Positions 1-8,280 of a stretch of 64,000 bases of DNA are shown piece after piece. The DNA comes from Saccharothrix saharensis (GTDB taxonomy: Bacteria; Actinomycetota; Actinomycetes; Mycobacteriales; Pseudonocardiaceae). The stretch spans positions 372,001-436,000 of the forward strand of contig NZ_VFPP01000001.1 of assembly GCF_006716745.1 (NCBI RefSeq). The letters are read 5' to 3'. The position numbers and the translations under genes were made by a program. The notes beneath the pieces were generated by a model that ran no database searches, was not told the origin of the DNA, and saw only the letters and a list, made by a program, of their open reading frames with translations. Position 1 is the first letter of the stretch; each line of letters opens with the position of its first letter.

Positions 1-638
1 CGCACCAGGTTGTCCAGGATCGGCGCGCCGGGCTGGAACGACAGCGAGGTGCTGCCCGCGCTCAACGCGAACGGCCAGAACGACAGGTTCAGCAGCAGCC
101 CGTAGACCACGGACGCGACGGCGCTGTACGCGGCGAGCAGGGCGAGTTCGGCTTTGCCGCGCCAGGACGGCAACAGCCCCGCGCCCAGCGCCACCCAGGC
201 CGCGCCGAGCATCTGGTACGGCAACCACGGTCCGACACCGCCGGTGAGCAGGGCGGACGCGAACAGCATCGTGTTGCCGAGCACGAACCCGAAGCCGGGC
301 CCGAACACCCGGCCGCCGAGGACGAGCAGGAAGAACACCGTCTCGATGCCCGCGGTACCCGCGCCGAGGGGCCGGATCGCCGCGCCCAGGGCCGAGAGCA
401 CGCCCAACATCGCCACGGCCTTGGCGTCGAGCCCGCCTTCGCTGAGCTCGGCCAGCACCACGGCCAGCACCAGCGGCAGGACCAGCGCGAACGTCCACGG
501 CCCGGTCGCGCCCTGCGCTATCGGGGCGTCCGCGGACACCAGCAACGGCCAGGTGAAGGCCACGACACTGATCGCCGCCGCCACGGCCAGGGCCAGCGAG
601 GCGCGGGGCTTCACGCGGATGGGGGAGTGCGCGGTCAT
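1..638 (-). CDS. ECF transporter S component (substrate-binding membrane subunit), partial
   Basis: This is the substrate-specificity subunit of an energy-coupling factor importer. The visible N-terminal 212 residues hold about six hydrophobic segments separated by short loops, with no ATPase or extracellular domain. The gene runs off the left window edge, so its C-terminus is missing. The ATG at 638-636 overlaps the TGA of the upstream double-ATPase gene (ATGA), so it is the last visible gene of a five-gene operon with EcfA, EcfT and two surface proteins. The cobalamin riboswitch in the operon leader and the transcobalamin-like surface proteins suggest that its substrate is vitamin B12 or a related corrinoid. 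That substrate is inferred from context; the sequence alone supports only an ECF-type S component. Confidence 0.75.
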   Translation of the reverse strand, partial: MTAHSPIRVKPRASLALAVAAAISVVAFTWPLLVSADAPIAQGATGPWTFALVLPLVLAVVLAELSEGGLDAKAVAMLGVLSALGAAIRPLGAGTAGIETVFFLLVLGGRVFGPGFGFVLGNTMLFASALLTGGVGPWLPYQMLGAAWVALGAGLLPSWRGKAELALLAAYSAVASVVYGLLLNLSFWPFALSAGSTSLSFQPGAPILDNLV

Positions 639-2236
639 CGGGCCGCCAGGGCCGCGCTCACGTCCGCCACCGTGAGCCAGGGCTCCGGCGCGAGCACCTT
701 CGCCACCTGAGGGGAGAAGACCGGTGACGCGGTGACCACCTCGGCGGTCAGGCCGTCGGCCACGACCTCACCGTCCGCCAGCACCACGACGCGGGTCGCG
801 TACTCGGCGACGAACTCCACGTCGTGCGTCGCCAGCACGACCGCGTGGCCGTCGTCGGTGAGGTCCCGCAACGCCGCCGCCAACCGCGTCTTGGCCGGGT
901 AGTCCAACCCCCGCGTGGGCTCGTCCAGCAACACCGCCCGCGGCGACGGGGTGAGCGACACGGCCAGCACCAGGGCGAGCCGCTGCCCCTCCGACAGGTC
1001 ACGCGGGTGCCGCTCGTCCGGGATGCCCGGCGCGAGCCGGTCCAGGAACCCGCGGCACGTCCCCGCCGGCTTGCCCGACTCGCGGTCCGCCTGCGCGCAC
1101 TCGCCGCCGACCGTGTGCAGGTAGAGCAGGTCACCGGGCTGCTGCGGCACGAGACCGACCGCCTCGCGCCGCGGCCCCGGCTTGAGCGCCGCCGGGTCCA
1201 CGCCGTCCACCGCGACCACGCCGCCGGACCGCTTGCCCGTGCCCTGCACCGCCCACAGCAGGCTCGACTTGCCCGACCCGTTGCGCCCCATCACGGCCAC
1301 CCGCTCGCCCGCGCCCACGCTCAACGACACACCGCGCACCGCGTCCACCGCGGAGTAGCGCACGCGGACGTCGCGCACCCGCACCAACTCCGTCACCGGC
1401 GCCGGAGAGGTGACCGGCGGCGACGCGAGGCGGTCGCGCAGCGGACCGGCCAGCCGGCGCGCGTCCCGGATGGACACCGGCACCGGCTCCCACCCCGCCA
1501 CCTGGCCCAACCGCACCACGGGCGGCGCGACCGGCGCGTCCGCCAGCACCGGTCCCGGCTCGCCCGCGACCGGCGGCACCCCGCCGCCGGGCAGCCACAC
1601 CACGCGGTCCGCGTACTGCGCGACCCGTTCCAGCCGGTGCTCGGCGATCACCACCGTCATGCCCAGGTCGTGCACCAACCGGTGCAGCGCGGCGAGCACG
1701 TCCTCCGCCGCGCCGGGGTCCAGCGCCGACGTCGGCTCGTCCAGCACCAGCACGCGCGGGTGCGCGGTGAGGGCCGCGCCGACCGCCACGCGCTGCTGCT
1801 GCCCGCCGGACAACGTCGCCAGCGGCCGGTGCCGCAGCTCGGCCAGGCCGAGCAGGTCCAGCGTCTCCTCGACCCGCTTGCGCATCACCGGGCCCGTCAG
1901 CGCCAGCGACTCCATCGAGTACGCCAGCTCCTCCTCGACCGAGTCCGTGACGAACCCGGCCTGCGGGTCCTGCCCCACCACGCCCACGACGTCGGCCAGC
2001 TCGCGCGGCGGGTGCGTGCGGGTGTCACGCCCGGCGACCAGCACCCGTCCGGTGAGCGTGCCGCCGGTGAAGTGCGGCACCAGGCCGTTGATCGCCCGCA
2101 GCAACGTCGACTTGCCCGACCCGGTCCGCCCGACCACCAGGCACAGCTCGCCCTCGGGCACGTGCAGGTCCACCCCGGCCACCGCGGGTGCGTCCGCGTC
2201 CCGGTAGGTGACGGAGACGTTCTCGAACCGGATCAC
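635..2236 (-). CDS. Double energy-coupling ATPase (fused EcfA-EcfA') of an ECF importer
   Basis: This 533-residue cytoplasmic protein carries two complete ABC ATPase domains in tandem and would power the importer formed with EcfT and the S component. The first domain has Walker A GRTGSGKST, signature LSGGQQQR and Walker B VLVLDEPTSALD. The second has GRNGSGKSS, a divergent signature LSEGQRLA and AVLLDEPTRGLD. A Pro/Val-rich linker joins them. I chose the GTG at 2236-2234 because it overlaps the EcfT stop (GTGA) and gives the typical ABC start IRFENVSVTYRDAD. A longer open frame upstream is an Arg-rich artefact inside ecfT. Fused double ATPases are common in actinobacterial ECF systems. The weaker second signature suggests unequal ATP sites, which is an inference. 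Confidence 0.92.
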   Translation of the reverse strand: MIRFENVSVTYRDADAPAVAGVDLHVPEGELCLVVGRTGSGKSTLLRAINGLVPHFTGGTLTGRVLVAGRDTRTHPPRELADVVGVVGQDPQAGFVTDSVEEELAYSMESLALTGPVMRKRVEETLDLLGLAELRHRPLATLSGGQQQRVAVGAALTAHPRVLVLDEPTSALDPGAAEDVLAALHRLVHDLGMTVVIAEHRLERVAQYADRVVWLPGGGVPPVAGEPGPVLADAPVAPPVVRLGQVAGWEPVPVSIRDARRLAGPLRDRLASPPVTSPAPVTELVRVRDVRVRYSAVDAVRGVSLSVGAGERVAVMGRNGSGKSSLLWAVQGTGKRSGGVVAVDGVDPAALKPGPRREAVGLVPQQPGDLLYLHTVGGECAQADRESGKPAGTCRGFLDRLAPGIPDERHPRDLSEGQRLALVLAVSLTPSPRAVLLDEPTRGLDYPAKTRLAAALRDLTDDGHAVVLATHDVEFVAEYATRVVVLADGEVVADGLTAEVVTASPVFSPQVAKVLAPEPWLTVADVSAALAAR

Positions 2237-3285
2237 GGGTTCACCCCGTTCCTGGCGATGACGACGGGCGCGAGCGCGCACAGCAGGCCGACGGCGGGTA
2301 GCAACGGCAGTTCGGGCACGGTCAGCGGGACGGTGGCCGGGGTCAACGCCGAGCCGCCGAGGCCGTCCGGCGCGAGGACCGTCGCGAGCGCCGCGACCAC
2401 CCCGGACGCGACGATCAGCAGCTCCCGCGGCCCCCACCGGTCGGGCCGGTACCGGCTGCGCCGCACCCGGCGCGACCCGCTCCACAGTCCCGCGACGGCC
2501 AGCACCGCGCCCACCACGAGCATCGGCGTGGCGGGCGCGCCGCCGCCGAGCAGCCCGTACGCGCCGACGCACAGCCCCAGCAACCCGCCGAGCACGAGCG
2601 CGCCGGTCACCACCCTGGCCCGCTTCGGCAGCCCGGCCGTCCGGCCGTACCCGCGCGAGTCCATCGCCGCGGCCAGCACCAGCGACCGCTCGAACGCGTC
2701 CTCCAGCACCGGCACCATCAGCACCCGCACCGCCTTCACCCCCCGTACCACGTCACCCCGCAACGCCCGCGCGCGCCGCACCGATCGCGCGCTGGCCACG
2801 AGCTGCGGCGCGACCGTCAACGCCACCACCACCGCCACGCTCACCTCGTACAACGCGGCCGGCAGCGACCGCAGCAGGCGCTTGGCGTTGGCCAGCGCGT
2901 TCGCCGCGCCCACGCAGCACAGCAACGTCGCCAGCTGGAGCCCCTGGTACAGCGCGAAAGCGAGTCCTTCGGCGCTGACCGGCCCGCCGAGGCGGATGCC
3001 CTTGGCCCACTCGGGCAACGGGATCTCCGGCAACGTCACCAGCACCGTCGGGCCGCCCACCCCGCCGAGCAGCACGTGCAGCACCACCCGGATCGCCAGC
3101 ACCACCAACGCGAACTTGAGGAACACCCCGTACGCGCCGGCCCACGGCGTGTCCTCGCGGCACGACACGGCCACGTACCCGGCGACGACGACCACCAGTG
3201 CCAGCAGCACCGGGTTGGTGGTGCGGCCGGCGATGACGGCCAGGCCCAACGCCCACAGCCACCACGCGCCGGGGTGCGACCTCAC
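2233..3285 (-). CDS. Energy-coupling factor transmembrane protein EcfT
   Basis: This 350-residue integral membrane protein is the scaffold that couples the ATPases to the S component. Several hydrophobic helices occupy the N-terminal half, and a second cluster lies near the C-terminus. Between them is a cytoplasmic Arg-rich region with the coupling-helix motifs expected of EcfT, including RSVRRARALRGD and AAMDSRGYGR (the usual A-R-G signatures are present as ARALRG and SRGYGR). I chose the GTG at 3285-3283, which overlaps the upstream stop as GTGA; the ecfA gene begins the same way at the other end. This tight translational coupling supports fixed stoichiometry within the operon. Confidence 0.9.
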   Translation of the reverse strand: MRSHPGAWWLWALGLAVIAGRTTNPVLLALVVVVAGYVAVSCREDTPWAGAYGVFLKFALVVLAIRVVLHVLLGGVGGPTVLVTLPEIPLPEWAKGIRLGGPVSAEGLAFALYQGLQLATLLCCVGAANALANAKRLLRSLPAALYEVSVAVVVALTVAPQLVASARSVRRARALRGDVVRGVKAVRVLMVPVLEDAFERSLVLAAAMDSRGYGRTAGLPKRARVVTGALVLGGLLGLCVGAYGLLGGGAPATPMLVVGAVLAVAGLWSGSRRVRRSRYRPDRWGPRELLIVASGVVAALATVLAPDGLGGSALTPATVPLTVPELPLLPAVGLLCALAPVVIARNGVNP

Positions 3286-4136
3286 TCCGTCGCCCTCGCG
3301 CGCCGCCGCGCGGTCCACAGGCCCAGGCCCGCCAGCGCGGCGATCACCACGATCCCGACGACCAGGCCGACCGTGCCACCGGACGACGACGTGCCCGCCG
3401 TCGGCTCCACGGCCACCGAACTCGTCGGTGCCGCGGAACCCGAGGTTCCGCGGCCGGCCGTGGTCGCCGATGACCGCGGCTCGGTCGTCGTCCCGCTCGT
3501 GGTCGACGCCGGCGTCCCGGACGGTCGGGAGGTCGGCTGCGTCGGGTCACCCGGCGCGGGTGGTGCCGGGTGACCCGACGCGGGCCGGGTCGGTGCCGGT
3601 TGGCCTCGCGCCGGTTGTCCGGGCGCCGGTTGCCCTGGTGCCGGTTGTCCGGGCGCGGGCGGCTGCGGCGCGGGCCGGGTCGGCTGCGGCGCGGGGGCGG
3701 GCGGCGCGATGCCGGGCTGTTCCCCCGCCCCGAACGACCAGCCCTCCACGCTGCCCGGCGCGGGGTCGTACGCGCTCGCGCTGGTGCTGCTGTAGACCCA
3801 CGACCCGCCGGGTCGGCCGTGCCAGTACCCCCAGTACGCCGTGGTCGGGGACGTGGTGACGCACGGGTCGCTGCTCGGCTCGCCGTTGATCCGGCACACG
3901 AACCCGGGCTGCCGGGACGCGAACGTGTAGCCGAACCCGGCGGCGGTCAGCGCGGCCGTCCCCGACGCCGGATCGCCCGGGGCGCACCCGGTCCGCACGC
4001 CGCCGCCCAACGAGCGGAAGTCCACGACCACCGTCACGCCGCCGCAGTCCGCGGCCCGCGCGGTCGGCGGCGCGCACATCGACGCGAGCCCCGCGACCGC
4101 GCACGCCGCCAGGACCCGCCGCACCCGGCCCGTCAC
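3282..4136 (-). CDS. Secreted, membrane-anchored DUF4430-like protein (resembles the transcobalamin C-terminal domain)
   Basis: This protein has about 284 residues. A GTG start at 4136 gives a signal peptide ending near PPTARA. A globular domain of about 110 residues follows, with six cysteines and aromatic motifs such as AYWGYWHGRPGGSWVY and VEGWSFG. Then comes a long Pro/Gln/Gly and Ser/Thr-rich spacer with repeats of the type APGQP, and a single C-terminal membrane helix followed by an Arg-rich tail. The aromatic pattern resembles DUF4430, the beta domain that caps cobalamin in transcobalamin and intrinsic factor. The gene lies 37 bp after a toroid-like surface protein and overlaps ecfT. 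I infer a cell-surface corrinoid-capture role. The start is the least certain part, because no ATG is available and the next upstream start lies inside the preceding gene. Confidence 0.6.
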   Translation of the reverse strand: MTGRVRRVLAACAVAGLASMCAPPTARAADCGGVTVVVDFRSLGGGVRTGCAPGDPASGTAALTAAGFGYTFASRQPGFVCRINGEPSSDPCVTTSPTTAYWGYWHGRPGGSWVYSSTSASAYDPAPGSVEGWSFGAGEQPGIAPPAPAPQPTRPAPQPPAPGQPAPGQPAPGQPARGQPAPTRPASGHPAPPAPGDPTQPTSRPSGTPASTTSGTTTEPRSSATTAGRGTSGSAAPTSSVAVEPTAGTSSSGGTVGLVVGIVVIAALAGLGLWTARRRARATE

Positions 4137-4173
4137 GACGCGACGGGCCGGGCGGCGCCGCGAACCCGTGCCG

Positions 4174-5478
4174 TCACTTCCGCGCCTCCGCGACCCGCCG
4201 GCGCGCCAGCACGACCGCGAGCACGCCACCGACCAGCAGCAACGCGCCGACCCACAGCATCGGACCGACCTGGGCGCCGGTGCGGGCGAGCGGGTCGCGC
4301 CGGCTCGTCACGGCCACCACCGCCGCTGCCGTCGTGGTGCTGGTCGCGGTGGTGTCGGACGTGGCCGTCGCGGCGGTGGTGGTGGTCGTCGTCGTCGTCG
4401 TGTCCGAAGTGGACGACGTCGGCGACGTGCTGGTGACCGGGCAGTCCAGCACCGGCGCGCCGGAGCGGCCACCGTCCGCGGTCAGGTCCACGAAGTTCAC
4501 CCCGACCAGGCCCAGCACGCCCTGCGCGCTCGCCCGCAGCGACGTGGCCTGCGTGAACCCGGTCCGGTCGAACGCGATCGCGCCGCGAGCGGCCTCCGGG
4601 GCCGAGCAGTCGACCTGCAACGACCGCAGGAACGCGGTGGCCTCGTCGGCGTCGGCCGTCCGACCGCCCGCGCGCAACGCCTGTGCCGCGAGACCGGTGC
4701 TGTTGGCGTTGCCCTCGCCGGTCGCCTTCTCGTCGAGGAAACCGCCGCTCGCCTGCTGGACGCCGTGCAGCCAGTCGAGCGCCTTGCCCGCCGGGTCCGT
4801 CCGGTCCGCCGCCAGCAACGCCTGCACGACCATCGCGGTGGCGTCCACGTGCGACACGCACGGCGTCGCCTCCAGGATCAGCGGGAACCCGCCGTCCCCG
4901 CACTGCGTGCCGGCCAGGTAGTCCACCGCGGCCTTCGGCGCGCCCCGCCACCGGTCCAGCGCGAGGACCGCGAACGCCTGCGTGAAGCCGTTGGAGTAGT
5001 CGCCGTACTGCGACTTGTCCTGGAACCGTCCGTTCGGCGCCTGCAAGGCGGTGAGCCCGGCGATCAGGTCGACGCCGCCGAACGCCGTCGGGTCCTGGCC
5101 GCGCACCTGCGCGGCCAGCGCCAGCTTCGCGTGCGCGCCCGCGAAGGACTGGGCGGGGTCGCCGTAGCTGAGGTAGTCGGCGAGGACCTCCGGCTCGGCG
5201 AGCCAGGCGGCGGCCCGGTCGGAGCTGTCGGACGCGACGCCCGCCGCCGTGAACGCGAACAGCGCGTCCAGCGTGAGGCCGTGGTCGGGGTAGGCGACGC
5301 CGTCGAGGACGGTCTCGAAGTGGTCGCCGTCGACGAGCTGCCGGGCCAGCCAGCCCGCGGCCGCGTCGCCCACGTCGGTCGTCGGCCCCGCGGGCACCCG
5401 GCTCTGGGCGGCGGGGGCCGACACGAGGGCGGCGACCGCCGCGGCGGCGAGGACAGCGGCGGTCCGTCTCAACGACAT
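4174..5478 (-). CDS. Secreted prenyltransferase/squalene-cyclase-fold protein with LARTG sorting signal (transcobalamin alpha-domain-like)
   Basis: This 434-residue protein has a signal peptide (MSLRRTAAVLAAAA to about AAQS). A domain of about 310 residues is built from helical repeats with GGF/GRF turns (NGRFQDKSQYG, DGGFPLILEA, SGGFLDEKA), the pattern of the alpha/alpha-toroid shared by prenyltransferases, terpene cyclases and the N-terminal domain of transcobalamin. No DXDD catalytic motif is visible, so a cyclase role is unlikely. A Thr-rich spacer, then LARTG, a membrane helix and an RRR tail form an LAXTG sorting signal of the kind used by class E sortases. The ATG at 5478 has the ribosome site GGAAAGG. 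It is the first gene behind the cobalamin riboswitch, which points to B12 capture at the wall; this role is inferred. Confidence 0.7.
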   Translation of the reverse strand: MSLRRTAAVLAAAAVAALVSAPAAQSRVPAGPTTDVGDAAAGWLARQLVDGDHFETVLDGVAYPDHGLTLDALFAFTAAGVASDSSDRAAAWLAEPEVLADYLSYGDPAQSFAGAHAKLALAAQVRGQDPTAFGGVDLIAGLTALQAPNGRFQDKSQYGDYSNGFTQAFAVLALDRWRGAPKAAVDYLAGTQCGDGGFPLILEATPCVSHVDATAMVVQALLAADRTDPAGKALDWLHGVQQASGGFLDEKATGEGNANSTGLAAQALRAGGRTADADEATAFLRSLQVDCSAPEAARGAIAFDRTGFTQATSLRASAQGVLGLVGVNFVDLTADGGRSGAPVLDCPVTSTSPTSSTSDTTTTTTTTTAATATSDTTATSTTTAAAVVAVTSRRDPLARTGAQVGPMLWVGALLLVGGVLAVVLARRRVAEARK

Positions 5479-5530
5479 GGTCGACCTTTCCGGGGCGCGA
5501 GGCGCGGGCGGACCCCGGACAGCCGTGAAC

Positions 5531-5700
5531 GACTTCCCCCGGGCTCCGACCCGTTGACCTCGACGGTGTCGGGAGCGTGGCACGCGCGACGGGTGTTCGG
5601 GCTCGTCCCGGCCGGGACCTACCGTTGCGGGTCAGCGCCGGATTTCGACCGGCTTCCCCCGTTTCACGCGCGATTGCCGATCGTCTGTCACCGACCCCGG
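5531..5700 (-). promoter_or_regulatory. Cobalamin (adenosylcobalamin-type) riboswitch in the leader of the ECF operon
   Basis: Read on the minus strand, 5663 down to 5618 carries the conserved core of the cobalamin aptamer in order: GGGGGAAGCCGGTCGAAA, then TCCGGCGCTGACCCGCAAC, then GGT. These match the classic GGGAA..CGGTG.AA.TCCG..GCTG.CCCGCAAC..GT block. Further downstream at 5555-5541, AACGGGTCGGAGCCC looks like the 3' B12 box. The first gene starts at 5478 after a purine-rich ribosome site. Cobalamin binding would be expected to shut off translation or transcription of the uptake operon. The outer boundaries (P1 helix) are approximate. Confidence 0.85.
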
Positions 5701-5786
5701 CGTGTCAATCCGCCTCTGGCGCGATGCTGCTCACCCCTACGTACGGTTACCGTCGGGCGATTCGATCTGGGGAAGAGGGGTGTTCG

Positions 5787-7046
5787 ATGACGACTCTGGC
5801 GTCCGTGCGCGACGGCTTGGTGGCGTGGGTCGCACGGCGTTCGGCGACGCGGTGGGTGTTGGGCAAGATCGGTTCGCGGGCGTTCGCGCTGCTCCCGGAC
5901 CGTGCGCTGGTTCCGCTGAAGCGGGACGGGGTGGTGCCGGTCGCCGAGCTGGAGCGGATGCGGGAGGCCGGCGCGGTGCACCGGATCCCGGTGCCGTTCG
6001 GCTTGCGCGTGTGGTTGGTCACCGGTCAGGACGAAGCGAAGAAGGTGCTTTCCGACACAGGCGCGTTCAGTAACGACTACGCGCGGCTGGGCGCGGCGGT
6101 CGGTCGGCTGGAGCAGTCGCCCGGTGGCCTCGGCTTCGCCGACCCGCCCGACCACACCCGGCTGCGCAAGCTGCTCACGCCCGAGTTCACCATGCGCCGG
6201 CTGTCGCGGCTCGTGCCGCGCATCGACGCGATCGTCACCGAACGGCTCGACGCCATGCAGGCCGCGGACGGGCCGGTCGACCTGGTCCAGGAGTTCGCGC
6301 TGCCCATCCCGTCGCTGACGATCTGCGAGCTGCTCGGCGTGCCCTATGAGGACCGTGACCGGTTCCAGGAGCTCGCGGCGGCGCGGTTCGACCTGTTCGG
6401 CGGCGCCGGTCAGGCGTTGGGCGCGATCTCGGAGTCGCTGTCCTACATGGAGGAGATCGTGCGCCGTGAGCGCCGGTCGCCGGGTGACGGGCTGATCGGC
6501 TCGATCATCCGCCAGCACGGCGACGACGTGAGCGACGTGGAGCTGGCCGGGTTGGCCGACGGCGTGCTGACCGGCGGGTTCGACACGACGGCGTCGATGC
6601 TCGCGCTGGGCGCGATCGTGCTGCTGAAGGACGACGCCGCGCGGGCGGCGATGCGTGACGACGACGCGGCCGCCGCGCCGTTGGTGGAAGAGCTGCTGCG
6701 GCACCTGAGCGTGGTGCAGGTGGCGTTCCCCCGGTTCGCCCGGCACGCGTTGCGGGTGGGTGAGCAGCAGATCGAGGAAGGCGACGTGGTGGTGGTGTCG
6801 CTGTCGGCGGCCAACCGCGAGGAGGCGTCCGACTTCGACGCGGGCCGTGCGGCGTCGTCGCACCTGGCGTTCGGCCACGGCGCGCACCGGTGCGTCGGCG
6901 CGGAGCTGGCCCGGATGGAGCTGCGGGCCGCGTACCCGGCGTTGCTGCGCCGGTTCCCGAACCTCCGGCTCGCCGACGCGCGGCCGGCGTTCCGGACCGC
7001 GTCCATCGTGCACGGGGTCGACTCGCTGTTGGTCCACACGCGCTGA
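5787..7046 (+). CDS. Cytochrome P450 monooxygenase
   Basis: This 419-residue class I bacterial P450 is a heme monooxygenase that needs ferredoxin partners, none of which lie beside it. The I-helix oxygen-activation motif is GGFDTTASM, where most P450s have A-G-x-D/E-T-T. The ExxR of the K helix is EELLR, and the heme-binding loop is FGHGAHRCVG with Cys369 as axial ligand. The ATG at 5787 follows the strong ribosome site GGGGAAGAGGGG. The gene diverges from the B12 operon and is followed by a repeat/hairpin, so it is probably monocistronic. The substrate cannot be read. The cluster PKS lies 3 kb downstream beyond unrelated genes, so a tailoring role is possible but unsupported. Confidence 0.93.
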   Translation: MTTLASVRDGLVAWVARRSATRWVLGKIGSRAFALLPDRALVPLKRDGVVPVAELERMREAGAVHRIPVPFGLRVWLVTGQDEAKKVLSDTGAFSNDYARLGAAVGRLEQSPGGLGFADPPDHTRLRKLLTPEFTMRRLSRLVPRIDAIVTERLDAMQAADGPVDLVQEFALPIPSLTICELLGVPYEDRDRFQELAAARFDLFGGAGQALGAISESLSYMEEIVRRERRSPGDGLIGSIIRQHGDDVSDVELAGLADGVLTGGFDTTASMLALGAIVLLKDDAARAAMRDDDAAAAPLVEELLRHLSVVQVAFPRFARHALRVGEQQIEEGDVVVVSLSAANREEASDFDAGRAASSHLAFGHGAHRCVGAELARMELRAAYPALLRRFPNLRLADARPAFRTASIVHGVDSLLVHTR

Positions 7047-7063
7047 GCGTTGAACTCAGGGGT

Positions 7064-7123
7064 CCTGGACGTAGGACTCACGGGACCTGGATGTAGGACT
7101 CTCGCGGGGGTGCTGCATCCAGG
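7064..7123. repeat. Intergenic repeat: two 16-bp direct copies and one inverted partial copy
   Basis: CCTGGACGTAGGACTC (7064-7079) recurs 22 bp later as CCTGGATGTAGGACTC (7086-7101). The inverted piece GCATCCAGG (7115-7123) can pair with the second copy (CCTGGATG/CATCCAGG, 22-nt loop). It lies just after the P450 stop and may act as a stem-loop at the transcript end. Confidence 0.6.
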
Positions 7124-7185
7124 TCGGGATCTTGAAGTGCTGCTTAACGCGTCGTCATGGGGTTTCACTTTTCTTGAAGTCGGTC

Positions 7186-8166
7186 ATGGGGGACGGTGGT
7201 CCCGTGATCGGACGCGGCGTGATGCGGATGGGTGCGCTGGCCCTGCTGTGGGGCTCGGTGTTCCTGTGGATCGAGCTGGCCCTCACCGGACTGTCGCCGA
7301 CGTCGATCACGGTGGGCCGCTGCGCCCTCGGTGCGGTGACGCTGCTGGTGATGGCGCGGGTGAACGGCCAGCGGCTGCCGCGCCGGCTGTGGGGGCGGCT
7401 CGTGGTCGCCGCGTTCTTCTGCAACGCCCTGCCGTTCCTGCTGTTCGCCGTCGGTCAGCAGACCGTCGACTCCGGTGTGGCCGGTGTGCTCAACGCGACC
7501 ACCCCGCTGTTCTCCCTGATCATCGGGTTCGCCCTGGGCACGGACGGTCCCGTCACGCCGGTTCGGGTGCTCGGCCTGCTCGTCGGGTTCGCCGGCGTGA
7601 CGCTGATCTTCGCCCCGTGGGAGGAGGCGGGCCTGCTGAGCCTGAGCGCGCTCGCGCTGCTCGGCGCGGCGGCCAGTTACGCGGTCGCGTTCGCCTACAT
7701 GGGGCGCAAGCTCGTCGGCCACGGCGGTCCGGTCGCGGTGTCCGCGGCGCAGCTCCTCGCCGCCACCGCGCTGAGCACCCTCATGATCCCGCTCGACCGC
7801 ACACCGGCCACGCCCGACGTCACGGCCGTCGTGGCCGTCGTGGTGCTCGGCGTCTTCGGCACCGGCTTCACCTTCATCCTGAACTACCGGATCATCGAGG
7901 ACGAGGGCCCGACCAGCGCCGCCACGGTCGGCTACCTGCTGCCGGTCGTCTCGGTCGGGTTGGGCGCGCTGGTCCTCGGCGAGCCGCTGACGCCCCGGGT
8001 CGTCGCGGGCATGGCCGTAGTCCTGGCCGGTGTCGCGCTGACCCGGCTGGCCCTGGCCCGGTCGGCGGCGGACAAGCGCCCGGCCGAGCGACCTGGGCAT
8101 TACCAGTTGTCCGTTATGTCCACCGAGGGTAACGGGCCGGGCGGCCGTTCGGCCGACCACCGTTGA
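7186..8166 (+). CDS. EamA/DMT-family membrane transporter
   Basis: This 326-residue protein has ten predicted hydrophobic helices arranged as two five-helix EamA repeats, the layout of drug/metabolite exporters such as RhaT/YdcZ relatives. Typical pieces are LLWGSVFLWIELAL in helix 1, QQTVDSGVAGVLNATTPLF at the end of the first repeat, and LNYRIIEDEGPTSAATVGYL near the end of the second. Three in-frame starts are close together (ATG 7186, GTG 7204, ATG 7222), and the ribosome site is weak for all; I kept the first. The substrate is unknown. EamA proteins export metabolites or amino acids, and nothing nearby indicates which one here. Confidence 0.85.
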   Translation: MGDGGPVIGRGVMRMGALALLWGSVFLWIELALTGLSPTSITVGRCALGAVTLLVMARVNGQRLPRRLWGRLVVAAFFCNALPFLLFAVGQQTVDSGVAGVLNATTPLFSLIIGFALGTDGPVTPVRVLGLLVGFAGVTLIFAPWEEAGLLSLSALALLGAAASYAVAFAYMGRKLVGHGGPVAVSAAQLLAATALSTLMIPLDRTPATPDVTAVVAVVVLGVFGTGFTFILNYRIIEDEGPTSAATVGYLLPVVSVGLGALVLGEPLTPRVVAGMAVVLAGVALTRLALARSAADKRPAERPGHYQLSVMSTEGNGPGGRSADHR

Positions 8167-8280
8167 CCATGGCATAACCGCTGGTCAGGCTGCTGGTCTG
8201 GACCTCGTGCGAGTGACCGTCCGCCCCGTCAACCCTGCGTCGGGGCGCGCTCGCCCGGGTTCCGCCGAAGGAGCCAACCC

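Noticed and set aside
824..3859. A 1011-codon plus-strand frame across the ECF operon
   Set aside because: It is Arg/His-rich and domain-free, opposite genes with clear ATPase motifs and overlapping starts.
4174..5478. Reading the toroid protein as a terpene cyclase or squalene cyclase
   Set aside because: No DXDD catalytic motif is visible, it is secreted and wall-anchored, and it sits behind a cobalamin riboswitch with an importer.
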